NCBI RefSeq assembly: GCF_900182905.1
Contig: NZ_FXUF01000003.1
Coordinates: 124,001-188,000 of the forward strand
Direction: 5' to 3'
Origin: Anoxynatronum buryatiense
GTDB taxonomy: Bacteria > Bacillota > Clostridia > Peptostreptococcales > Tindalliaceae
DNA: 64,000 nt
Shown piece by piece: positions 1 to 8,608 of this stretch. The notes below the pieces were generated by a model. That model was given only the letters and a program-made list of their open reading frames with translations. It was not told where the DNA came from and made no database searches. The position numbers and the translations under genes are program-made. Position 1 is the stretch's first letter. The number at the start of each line of letters is the position of its first letter.

Positions 1-1
1 G

Positions 2-289
2 GACAAATCTCTTGAGCAAGCTATTATGTCGTCTTTAAAACAGACTGAAAGTGGCACCTATGTGAACTTGGAGCCTGATTTGATGCAACGGTTATTAAAT
101 AGTCTTTCACGACAAGTGCAAAAGCTGATTTCCATGGGAGAACAGCCTGTGATTTTAACTGCGCCTGTTGTGCGTATCTATTTCAAACGTATTTCCGAGC
201 AAATATCGACGGATCTCATCATTCTATCTTATAATGAAATTGATCCGTCTGTAGAAATTGAATCCATTGGGGTGGTGAGTGCCGCATGA
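2..289 (+). CDS. flhA: Flagellar export apparatus protein FlhA, C-terminal fragment
   Basis: This is the last ~95 codons of flhA; the reading frame is open at the left edge of the window, so the start lies outside. FlhA is the large inner-membrane component of the flagellar type III export gate; the part seen here belongs to its cytoplasmic C-terminal domain, which docks export chaperones and substrates. The sequence around LEQAIMSSLKQTESGTYV and the ending with APVVRIYFKRI are typical of the FlhA C-terminus. The identification is supported by the next gene, flhF, which follows flhA in Bacillus and Clostridia. The stop overlaps the flhF start as ATGA, indicating translational coupling. Confidence 0.9.
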   Translation, partial: DKSLEQAIMSSLKQTESGTYVNLEPDLMQRLLNSLSRQVQKLISMGEQPVILTAPVVRIYFKRISEQISTDLIILSYNEIDPSVEIESIGVVSAA

Positions 290-1422
290 AGATTAAAAGA
301 ATCCAGGCACGGGATAATCATGAAGCATTGATGAAAGTGAAAATGGAACTGGGGCCTGATGCAGTCATCATACATCAACGAAAAGTGAAACCCAAAGGAT
401 TGTTAGGTTTTTTTAAAAAGCCTGTGATTGAGGTTGTTGCGGCCAAAGAAGACATGCCGTCTTCTGCTATGAATACTTCAGTGCAAGCTCAAAGGCCTCT
501 ACCGACACCGGTTCAAAGAATGAAACCCATCACACCCGTTCAGTCACAAGTTGATCCGGTTGAAGAAGAACTGAAACAAATCAGGGAAATGATCAATCAG
601 TTGATGCAACAGCAAACTGATATTGATAAGGGGAAAGTGGCTATTGAAGAATCTTTTATTGAGCTTATATTTCGAAAAAATGATTTGGATCAGTCGGTTG
701 CTGACAAACTTGTCCAAAACTGCCAGAATTCCCTTCATTCAATGAAAGATTTTCAAAGCGATGAGCATGACATTCGAGAAATCATAAGAGAATGTGTGCA
801 GCAACATGTAATCATTAAACCATATGATCCAAGACAACAGATGATTGTTTTTGTCGGCCCAACGGGTGTTGGAAAAACAACAACAATTGCCAAGTTAGCA
901 GCCAGAGCTTCCCTAAATGAAGGAAAGAGTGTGGGTCTCATTAGTGCCGATACCTATCGTATTGCAGCGGTTGAACAACTGAGAACCTATGCAGATATTC
1001 TTAATATCCCTTTGCGGGTGATTTACCAGGCCTCCGAAGTGGGCGAAGCCATAAAGCAGTTGAGCCATCTTGATCTCATTATGATCGATACAGCAGGGAG
1101 AAGTCATCAGGATGACCAGCAAATGAATGAACTGATGGGCTTGCTGGAGCAAATTCCGCAGAAAGAAATTTATTTATTATTAAGCTGCACAACACGACAG
1201 CAGGACATTCGTGATATACTGGAAAAGTATCAGTTTTTAGATGACTATAAAATCATTATCACAAAAATTGATGAAGCCTCAGCCTTTGGAACGCTGGTAA
1301 ATGTACCGGTACTGACATCAAAACCCATCTCATTTATGACTACAGGTCAGAGTGTGCCGGATGATATTGAAGCAGTCACCGTTGAGAAAATCATTAATCT
1401 GCTCATTAAGGAGAAACCATAA
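286..1422 (+). CDS. flhF: Flagellar biosynthesis SRP-type GTPase FlhF
   Basis: FlhF is the third SRP-family GTPase, after Ffh and FtsY, and controls flagellar placement and number at the cell membrane. The 378-residue product has a variable, basic N-terminal B region and an NG domain in the second half. The P-loop GPTGVGKTTT lies near residue 190, the DTAGR motif near residue 268 and the TKID guanine-specificity motif near residue 326. The C-terminus carries the GQSVPDDIE element typical of SRP GTPases. The ATG overlaps the flhA stop, and the stop overlaps the flhG ATG by one base (TAATG), so the three genes are translationally coupled. Confidence 0.95.
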   Translation: MKIKRIQARDNHEALMKVKMELGPDAVIIHQRKVKPKGLLGFFKKPVIEVVAAKEDMPSSAMNTSVQAQRPLPTPVQRMKPITPVQSQVDPVEEELKQIREMINQLMQQQTDIDKGKVAIEESFIELIFRKNDLDQSVADKLVQNCQNSLHSMKDFQSDEHDIREIIRECVQQHVIIKPYDPRQQMIVFVGPTGVGKTTTIAKLAARASLNEGKSVGLISADTYRIAAVEQLRTYADILNIPLRVIYQASEVGEAIKQLSHLDLIMIDTAGRSHQDDQQMNELMGLLEQIPQKEIYLLLSCTTRQQDIRDILEKYQFLDDYKIIITKIDEASAFGTLVNVPVLTSKPISFMTTGQSVPDDIEAVTVEKIINLLIKEKP

Positions 1423-2324
1423 TGGATCAGGCGGGCAAATTAAGAGAAATGATCCAGAATAGGATCGAAAAAAAAGCTGAGACCTTTGAAAGTGCTGAAA
1501 TTGCATCATCAGCACAAAGAACAAGGTTTATTTGTGTTACAAGTGGAAAAGGTGGAGTCGGTAAAACAAATTTTTCCATCAATTTGGGAATTGCACTTTG
1601 TCGCCTGGGAAAACGTACCGTTGTCATTGATGCCGACCTGGGTTTGGCCAATGTGGACGTTGTAGCAGGAACTGTGCCCCGATACACTTTAAATAATCTA
1701 CTATACTCAGATATGAAACTGGAAGACATTCTTGGGAATGGACCAGAAGGCCTTAAAATTATTTCTGGCGGCTCTGGGATGATGGATTTGCTGGATCTTC
1801 CACAGGAAAAAATTCAACGGCTTATTTTTCACTTTCAGGAACTATACCAGCTTTTTGATGTGGCCATCATCGACACGGGTGCAGGTTTGTCAAAAAGCAT
1901 CTTGGCTTTTTCTGGAGCAAGTGATGATATCATAGTGGTGACAACACCTGAGCCTACCTCACTAACAGATGCGTATGCAATGATCAAGGCCATATCCAAT
2001 GAAAAACTGACGACACGCATCCATATTGTGATTAATCGTGCTGAAACAACGAAAGAAGGAAACCAGTACTATGATAAAATTAGTAATGCCAGTGAGAAAT
2101 TTTTGGGCAAAAAACTGGAAAAGCTGGGAACTGTTCTGGAAGATGTGTCGGTATCAAAAGCGGTTAAAAAGCAGACACCGTTAATGGTCGAGTATCCTGG
2201 CAGCATCGCCGCCAAAAACATAGAAGTAATTGCGTTAAGACTGACGAATGAAAATGACTCTTTTGATCATGTGTCCATGAACAGAGGTGGGTTTGTACAT
2301 CGACTAATGGGGATTTTCCGGTAA
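1422..2324 (+). CDS. flhG: Flagellar number regulator FlhG (MinD-like ATPase, YlxH)
   Basis: FlhG is a ParA/MinD-family ATPase that works with FlhF to set the number and position of flagella and stimulates the FlhF GTPase. The 300-residue product has the deviant Walker A motif GKGGVGKTN near residue 41, a switch I/II region with VIDADLGLANVDV, and the DTGAG motif in the Walker B region near residue 150. The N-terminal ~35 residues before the P-loop carry the KLREMI segment resembling the FlhF-activating helix of FlhG proteins. Its place directly after flhF is conserved. Confidence 0.94.
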   Translation: MDQAGKLREMIQNRIEKKAETFESAEIASSAQRTRFICVTSGKGGVGKTNFSINLGIALCRLGKRTVVIDADLGLANVDVVAGTVPRYTLNNLLYSDMKLEDILGNGPEGLKIISGGSGMMDLLDLPQEKIQRLIFHFQELYQLFDVAIIDTGAGLSKSILAFSGASDDIIVVTTPEPTSLTDAYAMIKAISNEKLTTRIHIVINRAETTKEGNQYYDKISNASEKFLGKKLEKLGTVLEDVSVSKAVKKQTPLMVEYPGSIAAKNIEVIALRLTNENDSFDHVSMNRGGFVHRLMGIFR

Positions 2325-2336
2325 GGAGCGGGATTG

Positions 2337-2978
2337 ATGGAAATTCTTTTGGAAACGGGAGATAAAGTGGATGTGCGCATTTATCATCCGTCAAATCCCG
2401 ATGGATATATTGTACTCTATTCTCAGGTGATGAATGTCGACAGCGAGTTCTATTATGTGACGCCACCTGTGTCTAAGGGAGTTGAATACCCCATTCGTGT
2501 CGGTCAAAAGGCTGATATCATCTACTATCGCGAAGCGGGTATTTACATGTTTCAGGCAACTTTCCTTAAAAAAGTGAAGGATGATCACCTGACTTATTTT
2601 CAGATTGCCCGATTGACAGAACCGGAAAAAACCCAGCGACGCGAATTTTTTCGCCTGAAATACATGCTGCAGTGCAGGTTAAGGAGCCTTGAAAATGAAC
2701 AATCTTGTGAAGCGGTTGTTCAGGATATCAGTGGCGGTGGTGTTAGAATGATTTCACCTCGATCATTTTATGTGGGAGAAAAAATTGAGTGCACATTACA
2801 TCTTGACGAACATGTAATTGCAGTGGCGGCAAAAATTGTTCGCTCTCAGAGGATGCCCCACGATAAGCGCTACGAAATTGGCGCACAATTCATTGATGTT
2901 AGCGAACAAAATCAGAATAAAATAGTTGGCTATATTTTCCATAAACAAGGAGAATTGCGCCAAAAAGGACTGGTCTAG
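2337..2978 (+). CDS. Flagellar brake protein, YcgR-like with PilZ domain (c-di-GMP receptor)
   Basis: This ~213-residue protein has an N-terminal YcgR-like beta domain (residues ~1-95) and a C-terminal PilZ domain. The c-di-GMP-binding signature is visible: QRREFFR (RxxxR) near residue 100 and DISGGGVRM (D/NxSxxG) near residue 130. In Bacillus the related MotI/DgrA acts as a c-di-GMP-dependent clutch on the flagellar stator, and a similar brake role is inferred here from domains and from the flanking flagellar genes. The ATG at 2337 was chosen over a TTG three bases upstream because it sits 8 bases from AAGGAG. All key PilZ residues are present, so c-di-GMP binding is expected. Confidence 0.87.
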   Translation: MEILLETGDKVDVRIYHPSNPDGYIVLYSQVMNVDSEFYYVTPPVSKGVEYPIRVGQKADIIYYREAGIYMFQATFLKKVKDDHLTYFQIARLTEPEKTQRREFFRLKYMLQCRLRSLENEQSCEAVVQDISGGGVRMISPRSFYVGEKIECTLHLDEHVIAVAAKIVRSQRMPHDKRYEIGAQFIDVSEQNQNKIVGYIFHKQGELRQKGLV

Positions 2979-4163
2979 ATGAGGAATCCCTCAACTCCCA
3001 TAAGGGTGCTGGTTGTTGATGACTCTGCCTTCATGAGAAAAGTCATTAATGATATACTACATAGTGATCCATTGATCCAAGTGATTGCTCATGCGCGCAA
3101 TGGTAAAGAAGCCATGGGTATTATTGCTCAAGATAAACCGGATGTGATCACACTGGATATTGAAATGCCGGTGATGGACGGGCTTGAAACTCTGGAAGCT
3201 GTGATGAAAGAGTGCCCTGTGCCTGTTATCATGCTCAGCAGCCTTACGGAAGAAGGAAGTCCTGAGACGATTCGTGCGTTGGAGCTGGGTGCTGTGGATT
3301 TCATACAAAAACCAACACTTTCTTTTATGATTACGTCGGGGCAGTTTAGAAATGATTTGATTGCAAAAATAAAAGAATCAATTTCGTACCGAGTTCAGGT
3401 GACACCAACCCATGTTCCGACCAGAATGAAGCGGGAAATGGAAGTGCAGGTCAAAGAACACCCCAAATCAGCAAAAAAAGAACGCATCGAAGATTCTTAC
3501 ACGCGCCTTGAGGCAAAAGAGATGATTGAAAAACCGCCGGTTCGGGGTATGAAAATGACAACGGTTGAAGAATCGTCACTTTCAATAAAACGGTTAGTTG
3601 CTATCGCTGTTTCAACCGGAGGGCCAAAAGCATTGCAATCGGTGATACCTTTTCTACCTCAAAATCTTTCCTTGCCGGTCTTAGTAGTGCAACACATGCC
3701 GCCTGGCTTTACCAAATCATTAGCAGAACGTCTTAATCAATTATCTCAAGTGACTGTCAAAGAGGCAGAACAAAGTGAAATCATACAACCAGGAACGGTA
3801 TATATTGCGCCAGGCGATTATCACCTGACAGTCAAACCATCCAGGCATCGATTGCACGTTGAACTCACAAGAGAAGACCCTGTAGGCGGTCACAGACCGG
3901 CGGCGGATCGCATGTTTGATTCGCTGGCAGAAAGTAGCGTTGAGGAGGTCATTTGCGTTGTCATGACAGGAATGGGTGCTGATGGAACGAAGGGAATCAA
4001 AAACCTGAAATGTGTCACGAAAACGTACGTACTTGCTCAAGATGAACAAAGCTGTGTTGTTTATGGAATGCCCAAAAGTGCAGTTGTTGCAGGTGTTGTC
4101 GACCAGGTAGTGTCTTTGGAACGGATCACCGATGCAATCACCAACAGAATAGGAGGCCGGTAG
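2979..4163 (+). CDS. cheB: Chemotaxis protein-glutamate methylesterase CheB
   Basis: CheB demethylates and deamidates chemoreceptor glutamates/glutamines, resetting the adaptation state. The 394-residue protein has a receiver domain (residues ~8-125) with the phosphoacceptor Asp in VITLDIEMP near residue 60, a long charged linker (~130-200), and the CheB esterase domain. The catalytic triad is visible as Ser near 212 (AVSTGG), His near 239 (VQHMPPGFT) and Asp near 335 (MTGMGADG). The ATG abuts the stop of the PilZ gene. The linker is longer than in E. coli CheB, as is usual in Clostridia. Confidence 0.96.
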   Translation: MRNPSTPIRVLVVDDSAFMRKVINDILHSDPLIQVIAHARNGKEAMGIIAQDKPDVITLDIEMPVMDGLETLEAVMKECPVPVIMLSSLTEEGSPETIRALELGAVDFIQKPTLSFMITSGQFRNDLIAKIKESISYRVQVTPTHVPTRMKREMEVQVKEHPKSAKKERIEDSYTRLEAKEMIEKPPVRGMKMTTVEESSLSIKRLVAIAVSTGGPKALQSVIPFLPQNLSLPVLVVQHMPPGFTKSLAERLNQLSQVTVKEAEQSEIIQPGTVYIAPGDYHLTVKPSRHRLHVELTREDPVGGHRPAADRMFDSLAESSVEEVICVVMTGMGADGTKGIKNLKCVTKTYVLAQDEQSCVVYGMPKSAVVAGVVDQVVSLERITDAITNRIGGR

Positions 4164-4164
4164 G

Positions 4165-6210
4165 ATGGATGTGAACCAGTATTTAGATATGTTTATTGAT
4201 GAGTCAAAAGAGCACTTGCAGCATATGAACGATATTTTGCTGACAATGGAGAAAAACCCTCAGGATACAACCCATCTGAATGAACTTTTTCGTATCGCCC
4301 ATACGATAAAAGGAATGTCAGGCACCATGGGGTACAATCATGTACTCAGCCTGACGCATCAAATGGAAAATGTCCTCGATCAAATCCGCAATGGTAAATT
4401 GGCTGTCAATGGGAAAGTGGTTGATCTTTTGTTTGAGTGCCTTGATCAACTGGAAAACTATATTGTGAATATCGAAACAACACAGCAGGAAGGGGATAAT
4501 GTTTCTGCTGAACTTGTGAAAAATCTTCAACTCCTTGAGAATCCGCAGTCACCCATCAAAATCACTGAAACTAGTAGCAATGCGCCTGCAGATTATCAAG
4601 AAGCTGCTGATGGAGAAACCGATCTTGAAGTGGATGAGTATGTAGCAAGCATGATTCAGAAAGCTTCCGATAAGGGCTACCAGATTTTTAGGCTTAAAAT
4701 TTCACTCAACCCCAAATGCATGCTTAAATCTGCAAGAGCCTATATTATTTTCAGCACTCTCGAAACAATGGCAGAAATTATTCATGCAAATCCAAGCATT
4801 GAGGATATTGAAGATGAAAGATTTGATTTCTCGTTTGTTTTGACGGTTGTTACTGAAAAGCCAGAAGTTTCATTAATTCAAGAATTGAGCAACATTGCTG
4901 AAGTGGATGAAATTATTGCAACGGAATTAACAGTTGATAACATTCGCAGCCAGGATGACGCGAACCATGCACCCACTGAAATAGCTGCGGCGGTGATGGA
5001 ATTGGATAAGGGTGGAATGGCAGAATCATCAAAAGGTGATTTGGATGCTAAGAAAAAAGCTAAAACTGGAAAAACTGTTCGAGTGGACATTGATCGTCTT
5101 GATAATCTGATGAACCTTGTGAGCGAGCTGATTATTATTAAGACACGGTTAGAAGACGCGCATCAGATGAGTCAGCAAAAATCGATTAGTGATACAACTG
5201 AACAACTGGAGAGAATTACAACCAGCCTGCATGATGCAGTCATGAAGGTGCGCATGGTTCCAATCGAACGAGTATTCAATCGTTTTCCAAGGATGGTTCG
5301 GGATTTGTCAAAAGATTTAGGCAAAGAAATCAACCTTCAGTTGACAGGTGAAGAAACAGAGGTTGACCGGACGGTTATTGATGAGATAGGTGATCCGTTA
5401 ATTCATTTAATTAGGAATGCCATTGATCATGGCATCGAAGAGCCCGAAACTCGCATTAGAAACCATAAAGATCAAGCGGGAACGCTTAAGTTAATTGCCT
5501 ATCCCGATGGGAACAGTGTCGTTATCGAAGTTCAGGATGATGGCAAAGGGATTGATATTGAACGAGTTAAAGCCAAAGCGCTTGATCGGGGTCTGATTTC
5601 TCAGTCGCAAAGTCAGTTGATGGAAGATAAAGAAGTCATCCAGTTTCTCTTTCATCCCGGATTCAGCACAGCAGACACCGTATCAGACCTTTCAGGGCGT
5701 GGTGTTGGTCTGGACGTAGTTAAAACGAAAATTGAAACGTTAGGCGGCGTTGTCGAGGTTGATTCACAGCCCATGAAAGGGACTCGGTTTATCATCCGTC
5801 TTCCATTGACACTTGCAATTATACAAGCGCTTCTGGTACATGTAGGAGTGGAGAAGTATGCCATACCATTGAATAACATCCGTGAAATTTCAACCATTCA
5901 AGAAAGTGCCATCCGAAAAGTTCAGGGGAAAGAGGTGGTGCTTTTCCGGCAGTCCACATTACCTGTTCTCAGATTATCACATCTGCTCTCAGTGCCTGAA
6001 GAAAACGAAAAACAGGAAGAAAATACGGTAGTTATTGTCAATCATGGAGATCGCACTTTTGGTCTCGTGGTGGATGAATTGATAGGCCAACAAGAAGTCG
6101 TCATAAAGTCATTAGGGCGTTATTTATCTGGAATTCAAGGGATTGCAGGTGCTACTATTCTGGGTAACGGAACCGTTGCATTAATTGTTGACACCAACTC
6201 TTTCTTCTAA
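4165..6210 (+). CDS. cheA: Chemotaxis histidine kinase CheA
   Basis: CheA is the central kinase of the chemoreceptor array, phosphorylating CheY and CheB. Domains in order in this 681-residue protein are: an Hpt/P1 domain with the phosphorylated His near residue 46 (AHTIKGMSGTMG), a P2 response-regulator docking domain (~160-260), a P3 dimerisation helix pair (~300-370), the P4 ATPase domain with N box LIRNAIDHGIE near 413, G1 DDGKGID near 457 and G2 GRGVGLDVV near 511, and a P5 CheW-like regulatory domain (~545-681). All catalytic motifs are intact. It is preceded by AGGAGG and starts one base after the cheB stop. Confidence 0.97.
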   Translation: MDVNQYLDMFIDESKEHLQHMNDILLTMEKNPQDTTHLNELFRIAHTIKGMSGTMGYNHVLSLTHQMENVLDQIRNGKLAVNGKVVDLLFECLDQLENYIVNIETTQQEGDNVSAELVKNLQLLENPQSPIKITETSSNAPADYQEAADGETDLEVDEYVASMIQKASDKGYQIFRLKISLNPKCMLKSARAYIIFSTLETMAEIIHANPSIEDIEDERFDFSFVLTVVTEKPEVSLIQELSNIAEVDEIIATELTVDNIRSQDDANHAPTEIAAAVMELDKGGMAESSKGDLDAKKKAKTGKTVRVDIDRLDNLMNLVSELIIIKTRLEDAHQMSQQKSISDTTEQLERITTSLHDAVMKVRMVPIERVFNRFPRMVRDLSKDLGKEINLQLTGEETEVDRTVIDEIGDPLIHLIRNAIDHGIEEPETRIRNHKDQAGTLKLIAYPDGNSVVIEVQDDGKGIDIERVKAKALDRGLISQSQSQLMEDKEVIQFLFHPGFSTADTVSDLSGRGVGLDVVKTKIETLGGVVEVDSQPMKGTRFIIRLPLTLAIIQALLVHVGVEKYAIPLNNIREISTIQESAIRKVQGKEVVLFRQSTLPVLRLSHLLSVPEENEKQEENTVVIVNHGDRTFGLVVDELIGQQEVVIKSLGRYLSGIQGIAGATILGNGTVALIVDTNSFF

Positions 6211-6221
6211 GGAGGGATTAT

Positions 6222-6710
6222 ATGAACAATCAGGATCAAAAGCACGATGCTGCTGTGGACCAGTATGTCATTTTTAAGTTAGATGGTGAGTCTTATGGGG
6301 TTTCGATTCACTTTGTCGAAATCATTGAAAAAGTGACCGACATTACTCGCGTACCCAATGCACAGCCTTATATTTTAGGGGTCATTAATCTTCGGGGTGA
6401 AATTGTCCCGGTTATTGACCTGAGAAAATTGTTCGGATTGGAAAGCATACCAGTGACGGATGATTCTCGAATCATCATTCTTTCGGTGGAAGAGTTAACG
6501 GTTGGAATTATGACTGACAGTTCTTCGGAAGTGTTGAGTATACCACAGGAAAACATTGAAAATGCAACCAGTGTGCTAAGTCATGTGGAAGAAACATCCA
6601 TAAAAGGAATTGGCAAGATTGATGACCGAATGATTATTATGTTGGATGTGTTTGCGATACTTGGCTTAAATGATCAGGAATCATCGGAGGAAAGGAGTCA
6701 GGAACATTGA
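6222..6710 (+). CDS. cheW: Chemotaxis coupling protein CheW
   Basis: CheW bridges chemoreceptors to CheA in the signalling array. The 162-residue product is a single CheW domain; it contains the typical segments FKLDGESYGVSIHFVEIIEK and NLRGEIVPVIDLRKLFG. It follows cheA with a strong GGAGGG ribosome site, and its stop overlaps the TTG start of cheC. Confidence 0.96.
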   Translation: MNNQDQKHDAAVDQYVIFKLDGESYGVSIHFVEIIEKVTDITRVPNAQPYILGVINLRGEIVPVIDLRKLFGLESIPVTDDSRIIILSVEELTVGIMTDSSSEVLSIPQENIENATSVLSHVEETSIKGIGKIDDRMIIMLDVFAILGLNDQESSEERSQEH

Positions 6711-7339
6711 CACGTTCGATTGACGACCTGAGCAGTATACATTTGGATGTTTTAAGGGAAATAGGGAATATCGGGGCAGGTAATGCAGCGACATCATTGG
6801 CAGTAATGATTCAAAAGAAAGTCGATATGAAAGTACCTGTTGTCAGAATTATGGACATTGAAGAAGTGCCGGGTATTCTTGGCGGTGAAGAAAATGTTGT
6901 ATCAGGCATATACTTCGGAATGAATGGAGCCATTAAGGGAAATATTATGGTACTGATGGATATTCAGTCTGCCAAAATGCTGACGGGGATACTAATGGGA
7001 AAAGATCCTGCCGACTTCGATGAAAATGAAGTATATGATTTGGATGAGATGGACAGATCAGCATTGCAAGAAATTGGCAATATACTATCGGGCTCGTATA
7101 TATCTTCTTTAGCAGCATTGACGAACCTCAGAATTAATTTGTCACCACCTTCACTGTGTGTCGATATGGCAGGGGCAATTCTAAGTGTTCCGGCTATTCA
7201 GTTTGGCGAGATCAGCGATAAAGTGCTTATGATTGAAAATCGCCTCTTTGATGGGACGCAAGAAGTGACAGCCAACTTTTTTCTGATACCCGACGAAAAT
7301 TCTTATGGCATTTTACTTGAAGCCCTGGGAGTGAGTTAA
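6707..7339 (+). CDS. cheC: CheY-P phosphatase CheC
   Basis: CheC dephosphorylates CheY-P and, in Bacillus, is stimulated by CheD. The 210-residue product carries both pseudo-symmetric phosphatase motifs, EIGNIGAGNAATSL near residue 20 and EIGNILSGSYISSL near residue 121, each with the conserved Glu and Asn. A two-motif protein of this length is CheC rather than CheX (shorter) or FliY (fused to a FliN domain). Translation appears to start at TTG 6707 within the end of cheW, behind a GGAGG-type site, giving coupled expression. Confidence 0.93.
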   Translation: MTRSIDDLSSIHLDVLREIGNIGAGNAATSLAVMIQKKVDMKVPVVRIMDIEEVPGILGGEENVVSGIYFGMNGAIKGNIMVLMDIQSAKMLTGILMGKDPADFDENEVYDLDEMDRSALQEIGNILSGSYISSLAALTNLRINLSPPSLCVDMAGAILSVPAIQFGEISDKVLMIENRLFDGTQEVTANFFLIPDENSYGILLEALGVS

Positions 7340-7342
7340 TAC

Positions 7343-7828
7343 ATGGCAGAATTAATCAAAGTCGGTATGGCCGACCTGAAAATTGCGAAAGCTCCTGATG
7401 TATTAACAACTTTGGGGTTGGGTTCATGTGTTGGTATTGCCTTATATGATCCAGACAAAAGGCTGGCGGGACTGGCGCATATTATGTTGCCAGATAGCAC
7501 TCAGATAAAGAATAATGCCAATAAAGCCAAATTTGCTGATACAGCATTGGAAATATTGCTAAAAGAGATGGTGGAAGCAGGGGCTCTGAGAAGTCGGTTG
7601 TACGCAAAAATAGCGGGTGGAGCACAGATGTTTGCAATGGACAGCCAATCAGATATAATGAAAATTGGTTCACGAAACACGATGGCAACCAAAAAATTGC
7701 TGACAGAGTATCGTATACCTCTCCATGCGGAAGATACAGGAGGGAATTATGGTCGTACCATAGAAATACACCCTGACTCGGGACGACTACTTGTCAAAGC
7801 CATTGGTAAAGGAATGAGAGAACTATAA
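7343..7828 (+). CDS. cheD: Chemoreceptor glutamine deamidase CheD
   Basis: CheD deamidates receptor glutamines and, with CheC, forms part of the Bacillus-type adaptation system. The 161-residue protein has the catalytic Cys in GLGSCVGI at residue 29, the catalytic His in AHIMLP, and the KIAGGAQMF segment. Start and stop are close to cheC and sigD. Presence of cheB, cheC and cheD together shows that the organism uses the B. subtilis-style adaptation network. Confidence 0.95.
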   Translation: MAELIKVGMADLKIAKAPDVLTTLGLGSCVGIALYDPDKRLAGLAHIMLPDSTQIKNNANKAKFADTALEILLKEMVEAGALRSRLYAKIAGGAQMFAMDSQSDIMKIGSRNTMATKKLLTEYRIPLHAEDTGGNYGRTIEIHPDSGRLLVKAIGKGMREL

Positions 7829-7852
7829 CACTGGCTGCCGGGGGGACTCACC

Positions 7853-8581
7853 ATGGATACCAAAGAATTGTGGGAACAGTATAGGAAGCATAAAGATCCG
7901 GGAACTAAAACCCGTTTAATCGAAACGTATGTGGAACTGGTTAAGATTATTGCCGGACGACTCTATGCCACCTATGGAAACCATCTGGAATTTGATGACC
8001 TCGTGAGTTATGGTATTTTCGGTTTGATTGACGCCATTGAAAAATTTGATCCAGGCAAAAATGTCAAATTTGAAACTTATGCCCAGATTCGGATTCGGGG
8101 GGCGGTTGTGGATCAAATTCGCAATCTGGATTGGATTCCTCGGTCTGTGAGACAGAAATCCAAGCAAATTGAAGAAGTCATTTCAAAGCTGGAAAACCAG
8201 TATCAAGGACAGATTTCTGACGCAATGATTGCTGAAGCTTTGGATATGTCGGTGCAGGAATTTCAGTCAGTACTCCAGCAAACAAGTACATTCAATATGA
8301 TTTCCCTGGAAGAGAAGCTAATGGATTCTGCCGAAGAAATAAAAGCGGTGGAATCCCATCAAGAATTACCTGAACAAATGTTGATGAAAAGTGAGACGAG
8401 CAAACTGCTCATGGAGAGTATTCAACTCTTGCCTGATAGAGAACGCCAAGTGATTTCACTCTACTATTATGAAGAGCTAACATATAAAGAAATCGGCAAT
8501 ATTATGGGTGTTTCAGAATCAAGAATCTCACAATTGCATTCAAAGGCTGTAACCCGCATTCGAAACAGGATGGAAGGATAG
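7853..8581 (+). CDS. sigD: Flagellar/motility sigma factor (FliA/WhiG/SigD family)
   Basis: This alternative sigma-28 directs transcription of late flagellar, motility and often autolysin genes. The 242-residue protein has region 2 (FDDLVSYGIFGLIDAIEKFD, then FETYAQIRIRGAVVDQIRNL), a region 3 segment, and region 4 with the helix-turn-helix ELTYKEIGNIMGVSESRISQ near the C-terminus. DWIPRSVR after region 2 is characteristic of the FliA group. It lies at the end of the che cluster exactly as sigD does in Bacillus and Clostridia, preceded by a GGGGG-type ribosome site. Confidence 0.95.
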   Translation: MDTKELWEQYRKHKDPGTKTRLIETYVELVKIIAGRLYATYGNHLEFDDLVSYGIFGLIDAIEKFDPGKNVKFETYAQIRIRGAVVDQIRNLDWIPRSVRQKSKQIEEVISKLENQYQGQISDAMIAEALDMSVQEFQSVLQQTSTFNMISLEEKLMDSAEEIKAVESHQELPEQMLMKSETSKLLMESIQLLPDRERQVISLYYYEELTYKEIGNIMGVSESRISQLHSKAVTRIRNRMEG

Positions 8582-8608
8582 ACATCACTGCTCACGAGGG
8601 GGATCAAT